DNA of 27,175 nt from JBBQXY01 sp038209195 (GCA_038209195.1 JBBQXY010000071.1:1-27175); one strand, 5' to 3'; numbered from the stretch's first letter, positions 1 through 7,902 are shown. The notes: generated by a model from the sequence alone, not told the origin. A program made the numbers and translations.

Positions 1-144
1 AACCTTGCCATCACCTTAATCCATCGCACTGGGTCCTCTCAGATTGCCGCTTCCCGACGACATTTCGCTTCTCATCCCTCTAAAGCTTTCGCTCTCCTTC
101 TGCAAGGGAGGTTCACCCAGCAATAATTCACAGACCCTGGGGGA

Positions 145-173
145 TTGACTGTGTTTTAGTTTGGTGGTATAGT
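145..173 (+). promoter_or_regulatory. Sigma70-type promoter of tRNA-Thr
   Basis: TTGACT (145-150) and TATAGT (168-173) are separated by exactly 17 bp. Each differs from the housekeeping consensus at one position. The expected transcription start, near 180, is only a few bases before the mature tRNA 5' end at 185, as expected for a monocistronic tRNA transcript. Confidence 0.8.
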
Positions 174-184
174 GCGTGAAGCTA

Positions 185-259
185 GCCGATGTAGCTCAGT
201 GGTAGAGCAGCGGTTTTGTAAACCGCTGGTCAGGAGTTCGAATCTCCTCATCGGCTCCA
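185..259 (+). tRNA. tRNA-Thr (anticodon UGU), CCA encoded
   Basis: A full cloverleaf can be folded by eye. The acceptor arms GCCGATG and CATCGGC pair perfectly. The D arm is GCTC/GAGC, the anticodon stem GCGGT/ACCGC has loop TTTGTAA giving anticodon TGT, and the T arm is AGGAG/CTCCT with loop TTCGAAT. The discriminator base is T at 256 and CCA is encoded at 257-259. The anticodon reads ACA-type threonine codons. The gene stands alone behind its own promoter; the next gene starts 44 bp later. Confidence 0.95.
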
Positions 260-302
260 AACTTCCTTTAATCAACGGTCACGGCATAAGTAAAGACACT
301 AT

Positions 303-1406
303 ATGAGAATTCTCGTTGCCATTCTTGGCGTCATCGTTATTTTCGTTATCTTGCAAGACGCCTTTGAAACGATTATCTTGCCCCGGCGAGTTTCACGAGC
401 CATTCGATTGACCCGCGTGTTCTACCGCTATACCTGGTTTGTGTGGTCAGCCGGGGCATATAAACTACGCTCACTGAACCGCAAGGAATACTACCTCAGT
501 TTATTTGGCCCACTTTCACTGATCGTTCTGCTGATTGTGTGGGCCGTACTCCTAATTATTGGTTTCGCCATGCTACAATGGGGCCTTGGCTCGTCTATGG
601 ATGCGCCGGAAAAGGTAGTCACCTTCGGCACAGATTTGTATGTGAGCGGCACCTCTTTTTTCACCTTAGGTCTGGGTGATGTACGACCTGTCTCTGCGCT
701 GGCACGTATCCTGACCGTCGCGGAGGCTGGTACAGGTTTCGGTTTTCTCGCGCTTGTCATTGGCTACCTGCCAGTCATTTATCAATCCTTTTCACGACGT
801 GAGGCGGGTATCTCTTTACTTGATGCACATGCCGGTTCGCCGCCGAGCGCAGGTGAGCTATTGCGCCGCCATAGCCGTGTGCAGGATAAAGAAGAGTTGG
901 TCGAACATCTGCACGATTGGGAGCGTTGGTGTGCGGATTTGCTGGAAAGCCATCTCTCTTATCAGGTGTTGATGTACTATCGTTCTCAGCATGAACATCA
1001 ATCATGGTTGGCAACTATAACCACCATCCTGGATGTCTGCGCCTTGATTATTGTCACGATGGAAGGCTCTACCGCCCAATCGGCATGGTTTACCTTTGCT
1101 ATTGCCCGCCATGCCGTCGTTGATCTGGCCCAGATATTTAAGCGTCATGTTCCTACCACCCCCATCGATCGTCTTCCGCCTGCTGAATTTGTTCGCTTGC
1201 GCGAGTTTCTGACCTCGTCAGGCATTACTCTCAATAATGAAGAGAAGGCCGAGCGTAAACTCGCTAAGCTTCGCAGTATGTACGAACCCTATGTGAGCGC
1301 ACTATCGCAGCGCCTACAGATGCCATTGCCCGATTGGTTTAGCCTGGAGGGGGCCGACGATGACTGGCAGACCAGCGTGTGGGGCCATGTAGAAACGATT
1401 GTCTAA
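303..1406 (+). CDS. Putative ion channel, two-TM/pore (Ion_trans_2-like) membrane protein
   Basis: This is a 367-residue integral membrane protein that probably forms a cation, most likely potassium, channel. Residues 2-18 are a first hydrophobic segment. Hydrophobic helices at about 66-91 and 137-160 enclose a pore loop with TLGLGDV at 121-127, which corresponds to the K+ selectivity filter TxGYGD. The family normally has Tyr or Phe at the central position; here it is Leu. The C-terminal 200 residues are mainly soluble, with one more hydrophobic stretch near 235-277, and no RCK/TrkA-N dinucleotide motif is evident. The start is the ATG at 303, with no strong Shine-Dalgarno. It is convergent with the isoaspartate methyltransferase gene, with only 18 bp between their stops. 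The channel-like fold is well supported; the ion and the gating signal are unknown. Confidence 0.75.
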   Translation: MRILVAILGVIVIFVILQDAFETIILPRRVSRAIRLTRVFYRYTWFVWSAGAYKLRSLNRKEYYLSLFGPLSLIVLLIVWAVLLIIGFAMLQWGLGSSMDAPEKVVTFGTDLYVSGTSFFTLGLGDVRPVSALARILTVAEAGTGFGFLALVIGYLPVIYQSFSRREAGISLLDAHAGSPPSAGELLRRHSRVQDKEELVEHLHDWERWCADLLESHLSYQVLMYYRSQHEHQSWLATITTILDVCALIIVTMEGSTAQSAWFTFAIARHAVVDLAQIFKRHVPTTPIDRLPPAEFVRLREFLTSSGITLNNEEKAERKLAKLRSMYEPYVSALSQRLQMPLPDWFSLEGADDDWQTSVWGHVETIV

Positions 1407-1424
1407 AGACACATACCCGCTTCT

Positions 1425-2696
1425 CTAACGAAGTTCCCAGCTTACCGCCAGTTGTGTCCAATGTTTCTGAATAACAGTTTCATTAGCGGCGGGTATATAG
1501 GCAACATCGCGTGGGTAGGCTTTAATATGCAGATGTTCTTCGGTGGGATGACCGGCAGCATTCCAGGTAGATACTAATGCTATGAGGCGAGCAGCGAGCG
1601 ATTCGTCCGGGCCAAAACTTTTCACACCTACCTCGAAAGGTGCTGCCACCGCATGTTCCTGGTTGAGAAATTGTGCCATGGGACTGGTGAGTAGGCAGAT
1701 ACCGTTATCCCCCAGTATACCAAAGGAGCTAGTGAATTTACTGGCCGTGAAAACTTGCAGGAAAAGCGGAATGATACCTTGCTCTACTAACGACATATCG
1801 ACAAGTACCTGGCAATAATCCGCTTCATGCAAGGCCAGCCACATAGGTAATCCGAAGAATAATTCGCGCGGCACTACGTTCACCCCGCTTGCTCTATCCC
1901 GGCCAGGGCTTGTTAACCACTGATGTACAGTATCGGTATCCAGGAAACGATGCTCTCGCAGCCAGAGAAAAAGGAGGGGTTCTGCACCTACTTGTACGCG
2001 GAAGGCTGGTTCGGCAAAGGCACCACGCAGCATCATGAAGCCGCAAGCTCGCACCGAGACACTAGCAAGGTGATCGTCAACCTGCTCGAAGGCTACTGAG
2101 ACCTGTGGCTCACGTAAGGTTAAGGGCAATAAAAGTCGTCCACCTGGTTTCAATTGCTCGTGCCATGCTGGTGTTATATCGCTGGCTCCTACCGTCAAAA
2201 TGATGCGGTCATATGGGGCGGCATTCACATAGCCCGCACCTCCATCGGCACAAATAACCTGCACCCGTGCAAAGCCAGCCGTGATAAGATGGGTTCGCGC
2301 GTTGTGTACGATGTCTTCGTCGATATCTACGGTAATCACCCGACCCGTTTGGCCGACAATATGAGCTATAAGCGCGGCATTGTAGCCTGTACCTGCGCCA
2401 ATTTCGAGGACGCGCAGGCCAGGTTTCAATTGAAGCTGTTCCAGCATGATCGCCATGATGGCAGGTTGAGAGGAAGCACTGATGGAGGTACCCTTGAGAA
2501 ACTTGGTGGCGATAGCCTCGTCGCGATACACCTCTGCGGGTGCTTTATCAGGTAAGAATAGATGGCGCGGCACAGCCCGAAACGCCGCCTCGACCAGCGG
2601 ATCGACGATGTGGCCCTGGCCTTTCAATTGATCGACAAGGCCTTGATGTCGTTTCTCGACTTCTTGCTCGTATTCGTCACCGTTGTTTCTAGCCAT
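1425..2696 (-). CDS. Protein-L-isoaspartate O-methyltransferase family protein with C-terminal extension
   Basis: The N-terminal 210 residues match PIMT/PCMT enzymes, which use SAM to methylate isoaspartyl residues in damaged proteins. Visible features are SASSQPAIMA (about 73-82), the counterpart of the PIMT substrate loop, SAM motif I VLEIGAGTGY at 96-105, and an acidic VDID after the next strand. The protein is 423 residues, about twice the usual PIMT length. The last 200 residues form an extra domain I do not recognise. The start was set at 2696 because AAAAAGGA lies 7-8 nt upstream. The longer frame from 2738 would overlap the amidase. It follows the amidase by 17 bp, so the two are almost certainly co-transcribed. 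Enlarged PIMT-like enzymes can also act as peptide-modifying methyltransferases, so the true substrate is uncertain. Confidence 0.8.
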   Translation of the reverse strand: MARNNGDEYEQEVEKRHQGLVDQLKGQGHIVDPLVEAAFRAVPRHLFLPDKAPAEVYRDEAIATKFLKGTSISASSQPAIMAIMLEQLQLKPGLRVLEIGAGTGYNAALIAHIVGQTGRVITVDIDEDIVHNARTHLITAGFARVQVICADGGAGYVNAAPYDRIILTVGASDITPAWHEQLKPGGRLLLPLTLREPQVSVAFEQVDDHLASVSVRACGFMMLRGAFAEPAFRVQVGAEPLLFLWLREHRFLDTDTVHQWLTSPGRDRASGVNVVPRELFFGLPMWLALHEADYCQVLVDMSLVEQGIIPLFLQVFTASKFTSSFGILGDNGICLLTSPMAQFLNQEHAVAAPFEVGVKSFGPDESLAARLIALVSTWNAAGHPTEEHLHIKAYPRDVAYIPAANETVIQKHWTQLAVSWELR

Positions 2697-2713
2697 AGCA
2701 CAGTCCTTTTTGC

Positions 2714-4123
2714 TCACGGGAGTTCGCGGCGATGCCAATCGGTCAATTGCTGGTAGGCATGGGCAATACGCAGCACAGTCGATTCCTCAAATGGCTTGCC
2801 AACTATTTGCAGTCCTATTGGCAGATCGTTCGCCGTAAATCCACATGGGCATGATGCCGCCGGTAGGCCAGCCAGGTTAAATGGCATGGTCAAGCTCAAA
2901 AGCGCGTGCGCGGTACCCATCCTTACCCCTTCAATGTCAATCTCCTGCTCTATCTGCGCTATTGGAATGGCAGGGATAGGGAGCGTTGGCAGCACCAGTG
3001 CGTCAACGCGCTGCATAACCGTGCGCAGCCCGCTGGAAAAAATGCGCCGCTCGTATTGCGCTCGCAGGTAATCTACCGCGGGAATAGTTTGCCCTCGTAA
3101 GAGCCTTTCTCGTGTCTGCTCGGTGTAAAGGTCCAGCTTATCGGTCAACCAACCCTTCTGCTGGTGGGAAAGCGTCGCCTCTGGGCTCTGAATGGTGCGA
3201 TACATCTCTATCGAAGGACGCGGCAGTTCGACATCAATGATTTCCGCTCCCTCTTCCTGTAGTACGAGTAACGCGGCTCGCCAGGCCGCACGCACTTCGG
3301 GGTCGAGGGGGCCGACAAACTCGTCTTGCGGTATACCTATGTTCAGCCCTTGCAGTGAAAGGGGGCCACGCCCTTCCGCGCCGTTAATAAGCAGGGCAGC
3401 AGAGCGGCTAGGTGGCCCACTCACGCTATTGGGGTCGCGTGGATCATAGCCTGCAATGGCATCAAATAGAATGGCGCAATCTTCCGCGCTGCGCCCCAAT
3501 GGTCCAACGTGGTCCAGTGACCAGCTCAGCGGTATCACACCAAAACAACTGACCCGACCATACGTTGGCTTGAGACCAGTGATGCCGCAGCATGCCGCGG
3601 GAATGCGAATCGAGCCGCCGGTATCGCTACCAATCGCTCCAAGGCACATACCAGCGACGGTTGCTGCCGCAGAGCCGCCGCTGGAACCGCCAGGAATGCG
3701 TGTCATATCCCACGGGTTGCGTGTCGGAGGCGTATACGTGCCATAGGCAAATTCGTGCGTATTCGTCTTGCCAATGATGATAGCTCCCGCTTTCCGCAAC
3801 TGCTCAACGACCATCGCATCTTCGAGCGAGACATGATCAGCTAGCACCCGTGAGCCTGCGGTGGTGCGTACATTCTTGACGGCAATGATATCTTTAACGC
3901 CAATGGGTACGCCATGCAACGGACTCCGATTGAAGCCCGTGCGCTGCTCCAATTCGGCCCGTTCCGCATCCTTCAACGCCGAGTCACGCAACACAGTAAT
4001 AAAGGCATGGATCTCCGGATCAAGTTGATCAATCCGTTCCAACGCTTCATTCACCAGTTCAGTCGGCGTCGTCATGCCAGAACGAATATCGTCGGCCGCC
4101 TCTTTAATAGATAAGTAGGGCAT
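2714..4123 (-). CDS. Amidase signature family hydrolase (GatA-like)
   Basis: This is a 469-residue amidase-signature enzyme, a soluble Ser-cisSer-Lys hydrolase of carboxamides. The triad is intact: Lys77 in GVPIGVKDII, cis-Ser147 in PGGSSGGSAA, and nucleophile Ser171 in SDTGGSIRIP. The 24-residue Ser-Ser spacing is typical of the family. Length and sequence resemble GatA of the tRNA amidotransferase, but no gatB or gatC is adjacent, so a stand-alone amidase of unknown substrate is at least as likely. AGGAAG lies 6 nt before the ATG at 4123. It heads a pair with the isoaspartate methyltransferase 17 bp downstream. The MITE-like palindrome lies immediately upstream, so its promoter may sit within or beyond that element. 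Confidence 0.88.
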   Translation of the reverse strand: MPYLSIKEAADDIRSGMTTPTELVNEALERIDQLDPEIHAFITVLRDSALKDAERAELEQRTGFNRSPLHGVPIGVKDIIAVKNVRTTAGSRVLADHVSLEDAMVVEQLRKAGAIIIGKTNTHEFAYGTYTPPTRNPWDMTRIPGGSSGGSAAATVAGMCLGAIGSDTGGSIRIPAACCGITGLKPTYGRVSCFGVIPLSWSLDHVGPLGRSAEDCAILFDAIAGYDPRDPNSVSGPPSRSAALLINGAEGRGPLSLQGLNIGIPQDEFVGPLDPEVRAAWRAALLVLQEEGAEIIDVELPRPSIEMYRTIQSPEATLSHQQKGWLTDKLDLYTEQTRERLLRGQTIPAVDYLRAQYERRIFSSGLRTVMQRVDALVLPTLPIPAIPIAQIEQEIDIEGVRMGTAHALLSLTMPFNLAGLPAASCPCGFTANDLPIGLQIVGKPFEESTVLRIAHAYQQLTDWHRRELP

Positions 4124-4148
4124 AGGTCACTTCCTATTGTTATTGTTA

Positions 4149-4314
4149 AGGCAAGGTTCAAACGCACTTGACAGTTTCTCCTCCCCAGAAAGGTTCAGCC
4201 TTGTCATTCTGAGCGAAGCGAAGAATCTCTCGGTCGATCGCGACAGACCCTTCGCTTCACTCAGGGTGACGGGCCAAATTGTCAAGCACCATTCGTCCCT
4301 ATTGAACCTTGCCT
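4149..4314. mobile_element. MITE-like palindromic element, about 166 bp
   Basis: The ends are perfect 13-bp inverted repeats, AGGCAAGGTTCAA at 4149-4161 and its complement at 4302-4314. Nested inside are CTTGACA (4167-4173) against TGTCAAG (4280-4286), then a 26-bp arm pair at 4203-4228 and 4245-4270 that matches at 21 positions. It has no coding capacity. The core arm (4199-4229) recurs exactly at 6701-6731. This is the structure expected of a non-autonomous palindromic repeat. I could not define a target-site duplication. As RNA it could also terminate the cassette that ends at 4323. Confidence 0.6.
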
Positions 4315-4322
4315 AATCTTGA

Positions 4323-5003
4323 TTACAGTCGATGTTTAGCAGGTATTTTACCGAGAATTAGCAGTATATTGGTCAAATCCTCTTTGAACTGTTTATAAGC
4401 ATCAAGTTTTTCTAACTGCCCCAAGTGTATTCGTGGAGCTAATTTAGCATAGAGTTCTCCACGAATCCTGGCCCATTGATGTGCCTGGTTAGGATATATC
4501 TTTCTTATAACTAGGTCAATCGCCTGTTTAGGGTCACGAAAAGACTCAACCTGCTTGGCTTTCTCTGGCAAATTCAAATCTTTCGCATCTAAGTTGGTGC
4601 CAAGTGTCTTACGCAATGTATCATAGTCGGCTAACAGCCATGCTTCTACCATTCGAACTGTAATAATTGGTATCACATGCTGACAAACTCTGGCGGTACA
4701 ACTTTGAACAAGTCGCTTTCCCGGCTCAAAGCGTTGGTGTAATGTTTGTTCTCGTGTACGGCTATCAGAGTCTGAGTGTATCACAAGCGCATCATATCCT
4801 TCGGCGTCATAAGCAGCTTGTAAAATCTCATTCTCTCTCCCTTGAACCCCAACTGTTTTTTTTACAATAATCGGATCTAGCACATCGATATCTATCTGTT
4901 TATGTTGGAGCAAAATTTGCTCCGCCGTGCGCCTAATGATGATTGGTAAAAAACGTTCATCTGTACGACCTTCAGCATATAGCCCTAGCACTAACACATC
5001 CAT
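4323..5003 (-). CDS. DUF4276-family TOPRIM-like protein, partner of AAA ATPase
   Basis: This is a 226-residue protein with features of the DUF4276/TOPRIM-like fold. It has EGRTDERF near the N-terminus (Glu11), a DSDSDS-type acidic segment HSDSDS after a hydrophobic strand (Asp78, Asp80), and VEAWLLAD (Glu120). These acidic residues are the expected metal ligands of a TOPRIM nuclease. It starts 11 bp after the stop of the ATPase gene. AAAGG lies about 14 nt upstream, which suggests translational coupling. In OLD-family nucleases and in two-gene systems such as PARIS and RloAB/AbiL, an ABC-type ATPase is joined to or encoded beside a TOPRIM-like effector. This pair has that organisation. Its base composition is AT-richer than the genes on either side. 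Nuclease activity is inferred. Confidence 0.72.
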   Translation of the reverse strand: MDVLVLGLYAEGRTDERFLPIIIRRTAEQILLQHKQIDIDVLDPIIVKKTVGVQGRENEILQAAYDAEGYDALVIHSDSDSRTREQTLHQRFEPGKRLVQSCTARVCQHVIPIITVRMVEAWLLADYDTLRKTLGTNLDAKDLNLPEKAKQVESFRDPKQAIDLVIRKIYPNQAHQWARIRGELYAKLAPRIHLGQLEKLDAYKQFKEDLTNILLILGKIPAKHRL

Positions 5004-5014
5004 TAGTCAAAATG

Positions 5015-6460
5015 CTACCTTTCAATATCAGTAATCGTGCGGACTTTTTTTAGCTTGTTGCTGGCATCATCAACAATATCTCTCTGGAGATAGTGTTCTA
5101 CTGTGTCAAGTGTGTATACTTCCACAGCTCTTTCCCTTTCAGGCACTCCTTCAGTTTGGGATTGTCCTTGAGTCGTGACGACTGGTTCCATTCTAGTAAC
5201 ATGTATCCCTTCTCGTCTTTTAACAGTAAATGCTAAAAGGAGAGAATCTATTACTGCTGGTTGACTAATCAATGCGGCAGAATGGGTGGTGATTAAAATT
5301 TGCCGTAAAGGTTGATCCCCTGGAAGAGGATTATTGAAAACGGTTGCCATTTCTCGCAATAAATGAGCCATACTTTTTAGATGTAAGGGATGCACACCAT
5401 TTTCCGGCTCTTCTAGACAAAGAACACCTTGAAATTGAGCATCGTTTCTAATGGATGCCAGAGCTAATAAGCGTAAAGTTCCATCAGAAAGGACATTTGC
5501 GGAAAAGGTGAGTTCATCATCTGTTTCTACCAAAATATCATATTCACCTCGAGCCACGTTTTTGTCTACTTTAATGGTGAGAATCCCGGGTACCAGATTT
5601 GCCATGTCTAAAGAAACGCCAGTCATGGCAAACGAGTCTTCTGCTTGCATTCGAGCAAGCGTTGCCGGTAAGTTACCGCCATCTTTCGTTAAGAATGCAG
5701 AGGCGTTAATTGAGCTAGGTTTACGAAGTTCCCTTGGGTCTAAATTTAAGAACTTCCAAGAAAGTATCTCCTGACGTACTGCAAAAGAATGAGGAAAATC
5801 AGTGTTGATTGCACTGCTTAATGCCGTACTTTGGTATCGTTTCACTGAAAATAATCGCTTCGTTTTTTGCCCTTCTCGGGACAAATGAATCATCTCTTCT
5901 TGAGCTTCGATTTTTAATGTATCATCGGAACTTTCCATGATAGCGGTGGTAGTTAATTCCGTAGAAATAAAATTGGCAGCTTTACCGTTGTCTTGTAATT
6001 GTAAGGTATTTTGTGACGGCAAACCGTATTTTCTACTCCAAGAGTCTTCATAAGGTAGGATTGACCGCAAGGATTCGTGAGAGATATAAAGCTGTTCTAA
6101 GCCAGTTTCGTCTGTACGTTGAATGATTGTTATTTCATAACGTAAACGTGTGTATGTTAAATCAGCCTCGCCCCCCAAGCTATCTTGTATGTTACGATTG
6201 ATTAGCAGTTCTGTAGCTATCCGTATGAGAGGTGTATGTTGTCCATTTGGCAAAAGAGTGAACAGTTCGTGAGCGTCCCCACGCAATTCCTGAAAAGCTG
6301 TACGTAAGTCAACCTCTGCTAGGCGTGACAATAGATGTAACGCATCAAAGAGGTTGCTTTTGCCAGAGCCATTGGCACCAACGATGACTTGAAAAGGGGC
6401 AAGTTCTATTTTGAAATCTTTGAATGTTTTGAAACCGTCAATCTCTATCCGGGTTATCAT
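5015..6460 (-). CDS. OLD/RecF-like AAA_21 ATPase (defence-type)
   Basis: This is a 481-residue soluble ATPase of the SMC/RecF/OLD type. Walker A is GANGSGKSN at 28-36. The ABC-like signature is LSDGTLRLLAL at 324-334, Walker B is LCLEEPENGVHP at about 347-358, and the H-loop is TTHS at 391-394. The Glu after the Walker B Asp-equivalent supplies the catalytic base. The middle 280 residues are variable, as in AAA_21 proteins. It is the first gene of a minus-strand pair with the DUF4276 gene. A run of GGGGGG about 9 nt before the ATG can serve as the ribosome site. The region is AT-rich (23 G/C in 60 at 5041-5100, against 36 in 60 at 8581-8640), consistent with horizontal acquisition. Its likely role is the sensor/motor of an anti-phage pair. 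Confidence 0.82.
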   Translation of the reverse strand: MITRIEIDGFKTFKDFKIELAPFQVIVGANGSGKSNLFDALHLLSRLAEVDLRTAFQELRGDAHELFTLLPNGQHTPLIRIATELLINRNIQDSLGGEADLTYTRLRYEITIIQRTDETGLEQLYISHESLRSILPYEDSWSRKYGLPSQNTLQLQDNGKAANFISTELTTTAIMESSDDTLKIEAQEEMIHLSREGQKTKRLFSVKRYQSTALSSAINTDFPHSFAVRQEILSWKFLNLDPRELRKPSSINASAFLTKDGGNLPATLARMQAEDSFAMTGVSLDMANLVPGILTIKVDKNVARGEYDILVETDDELTFSANVLSDGTLRLLALASIRNDAQFQGVLCLEEPENGVHPLHLKSMAHLLREMATVFNNPLPGDQPLRQILITTHSAALISQPAVIDSLLLAFTVKRREGIHVTRMEPVVTTQGQSQTEGVPERERAVEVYTLDTVEHYLQRDIVDDASNKLKKVRTITDIER

Positions 6461-6557
6461 CGGGCTGTCCCCCCTTACAATTTTACGAACTTTTCTCAGC
6501 CTATTTCATTGAGTATATCATAATCCCGCCTCTGGCTCTATTTCCGTGTTCCTCTTC

Positions 6558-6701
6558 CTTGTCATGCCTCGCCCTTGTCATGCCTCGCCCTTGTCATGCC
6601 TCGCCCTTGTCATGCCTCGCCCTTGTCATGCCTCGCCCTTGTCATGCCTCGCCCTTGTCATGCCTCTTCCTTGTCATGCCTCGCCCTTGTCATGCCTCGC
6701 C
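6558..6701. repeat. Tandem array: nine 16-bp units
   Basis: Nine contiguous copies of CTTGTCATGCCTCGCC run from 6558 to 6701. Eight are exact and the seventh (6654-6669) ends in CTTC instead of CGCC. A partial unit with the same CTTC ending precedes the array. The array runs directly into the dispersed repeat at 6701, which begins with the same CTTGTCAT. The 16-bp period shifts the reading frame at each unit, so ORFs across it are artefacts. There are no spacers, so it is not CRISPR. Confidence 0.95.
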
Positions 6702-6767
6702 CTTGTCATTCTGAGCGAAGCGAAGAATCTCCGTGCCACGCGAGCTGCTGTGCTGCCCTCAGCATGA
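6701..6767. repeat. Dispersed palindromic repeat, second copy
   Basis: Bases 6701-6731 are identical to 4199-4229, the core arm of the MITE-like element. GTCATTCTGAG (6705-6715) can pair imperfectly with CCTCAGCATGAC (6756-6767), giving a second, diverged palindrome. The outer 13-bp terminal repeats of the 4149-4314 copy are absent here. Confidence 0.75.
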
Positions 6768-6855
6768 CATGCCTTCTCTCCAAATGTCTGGAGAAAAACA
6801 CCGTTAAGCGAGTGAAAATGCTTAGCGGTCGCTTGCTTGCCTCCGGCCTGGGGGC

Positions 6856-6884
6856 TTGTTTTATTTGGCAGGTAGTGGTAGAGT
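6856..6884 (+). promoter_or_regulatory. Possible weak promoter of methyltransferase gene
   Basis: TTGTTT (6856-6861) and TAGAGT (6879-6884) are 17 bp apart and 35 bp before the proposed ATG at 6919. Each hexamer matches the consensus at four positions, so this is suggestive only. Confidence 0.3.
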
Positions 6885-6918
6885 TGAGCAAAGAGAGAAG
6901 AGATGGAGCAGCAGACCT

Positions 6919-7776
6919 ATGCCCAATAACATGGGAGAATACTATGACCGGGTCAGCGATTATGACCTGGAATATCAGAGCCAGTCTGAGCTGGATATCC
7001 CTTTCTGGCGCGAACTGATCATGCGCTATACTCCGCAGCGCGTCTTGGAATTGGCCTGCGGTAGCGGGCGTATCGGCATCGAACTTTTGCATAGCCCCGG
7101 TAACTTTCAACTAGAGGGCTTAGATATCGCTCCTGAGATGCTCAATGCCTACCGCCGCAAATTGGAACGCGAGCCGGAAGCGACACAGCAGCGCGTCACG
7201 CTGCATGTAGGTGACATGTGCGACTTCCAACTTGGGCACAAAGGGCAATTTGACCTGATTTTTCTTCCTTTTAATTCTATCGCGCACCTTTATGACATAG
7301 AACAGCAACTCTGTGCCTTTAAAAATACCTACGAGCACCTGGCGATGGATGGTCGTTTTATCGTCGATGTCTCCTTGCCCGATATTGACTACCTGAGCGA
7401 TGCCCTCAACCGCCCTTCACACGTCTACATGGAAGACGAGATTACCGATCCCGCGGACGAATTTACCATGTTGCTCTATTCCAGTCGCACCTTTGATCAG
7501 ATTGAACAGTCGCAGCATATTGTCTGGACGCACGAGAAATTCTTCACGAGTGGGGAAAATGAACGCTACCTGACCAAGCTCGATATGCATATCTTCTTCC
7601 CGCGTGAGCTCCAACTGCTCTTCCTTGCCACTGGCTTCAGCATCGAAGCGATTTACGGCAGCTATGATTGGAAACCGTTTGGCAAAGGCACGCGACAGAT
7701 CGTCGTTGGACGCAAGCGACAACCTGTGCCAGACGAAAATACTCTGTCAATCCTATCCACCTCGTCTATACTCTAG
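6919..7776 (+). CDS. Class I SAM-dependent methyltransferase
   Basis: This is a 285-residue cytosolic methyltransferase of unknown substrate. Motif I is VLELACGSGR at about 42-51, followed by LEGLDIAPEML, whose Asp would bind the SAM ribose. A DLIFLPFNS strand follows, in the position of motif IV, and the C-terminal third is beta-rich, as in the Methyltransf_25/11 group. The start is uncertain. The frame is open back to a TTG at 6856, but the ATG at 6919 has GGAG 10 nt upstream, and a second ATG at 6931 is also possible. A nine-codon out-of-frame ORF starts at 6903. The gene stands alone, between the repeat cluster and the rnj promoter. Confidence 0.8.
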   Translation: MPNNMGEYYDRVSDYDLEYQSQSELDIPFWRELIMRYTPQRVLELACGSGRIGIELLHSPGNFQLEGLDIAPEMLNAYRRKLEREPEATQQRVTLHVGDMCDFQLGHKGQFDLIFLPFNSIAHLYDIEQQLCAFKNTYEHLAMDGRFIVDVSLPDIDYLSDALNRPSHVYMEDEITDPADEFTMLLYSSRTFDQIEQSQHIVWTHEKFFTSGENERYLTKLDMHIFFPRELQLLFLATGFSIEAIYGSYDWKPFGKGTRQIVVGRKRQPVPDENTLSILSTSSIL

Positions 7777-7827
7777 TTGCACCGCTGGCAACTCTACCTT
7801 GCTAGCTTGCATTTTTTACCCCTCCGC

Positions 7828-7856
7828 TTGCTATTTCCCCCTATCTATGGTACAAT
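7828..7856 (+). promoter_or_regulatory. Promoter of RNase J gene
   Basis: TTGCTA (7828-7833) and TACAAT (7851-7856) are separated by 17 bp. The predicted start near 7863 gives an untranslated leader of about 160 nt before the TTG start codon of the RNase J gene. Confidence 0.6.
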
Positions 7857-7902
7857 TTTTAATGGAATAGTAGATTTTATTCGATTACTGACATTGGCTT
7901 TT

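Noticed and set aside
1..144. AACCTTGCC at the left edge, similar to the end of the 4149-4314 palindrome
   Set aside because: Only nine bases match at the window boundary, so chance cannot be excluded. No gene is seen in this stretch.
2697..2738. Longer start for the isoaspartate methyltransferase
   Set aside because: It would overlap the amidase end, and the ATG at 2696 has a good ribosome site in the 17-bp gap.
6558..6701. CRISPR-like array
   Set aside because: Units are contiguous with no spacers, only 16 bp long, and no cas genes are present.
6903..6929. Eight-residue ORF (MEQQTYAQ) just before the methyltransferase
   Set aside because: It is out of frame with the gene and has no convincing ribosome site. 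It might be a leader or trace of a frameshift, but one sequence cannot show this.
6546..7018. Plus-strand ORFs across the 16-bp array, with Cys/His/Pro-rich translation
   Set aside because: The translation only reflects the tandem repeat. A 16-bp unit changes frame each copy, and there is no ribosome site or domain.
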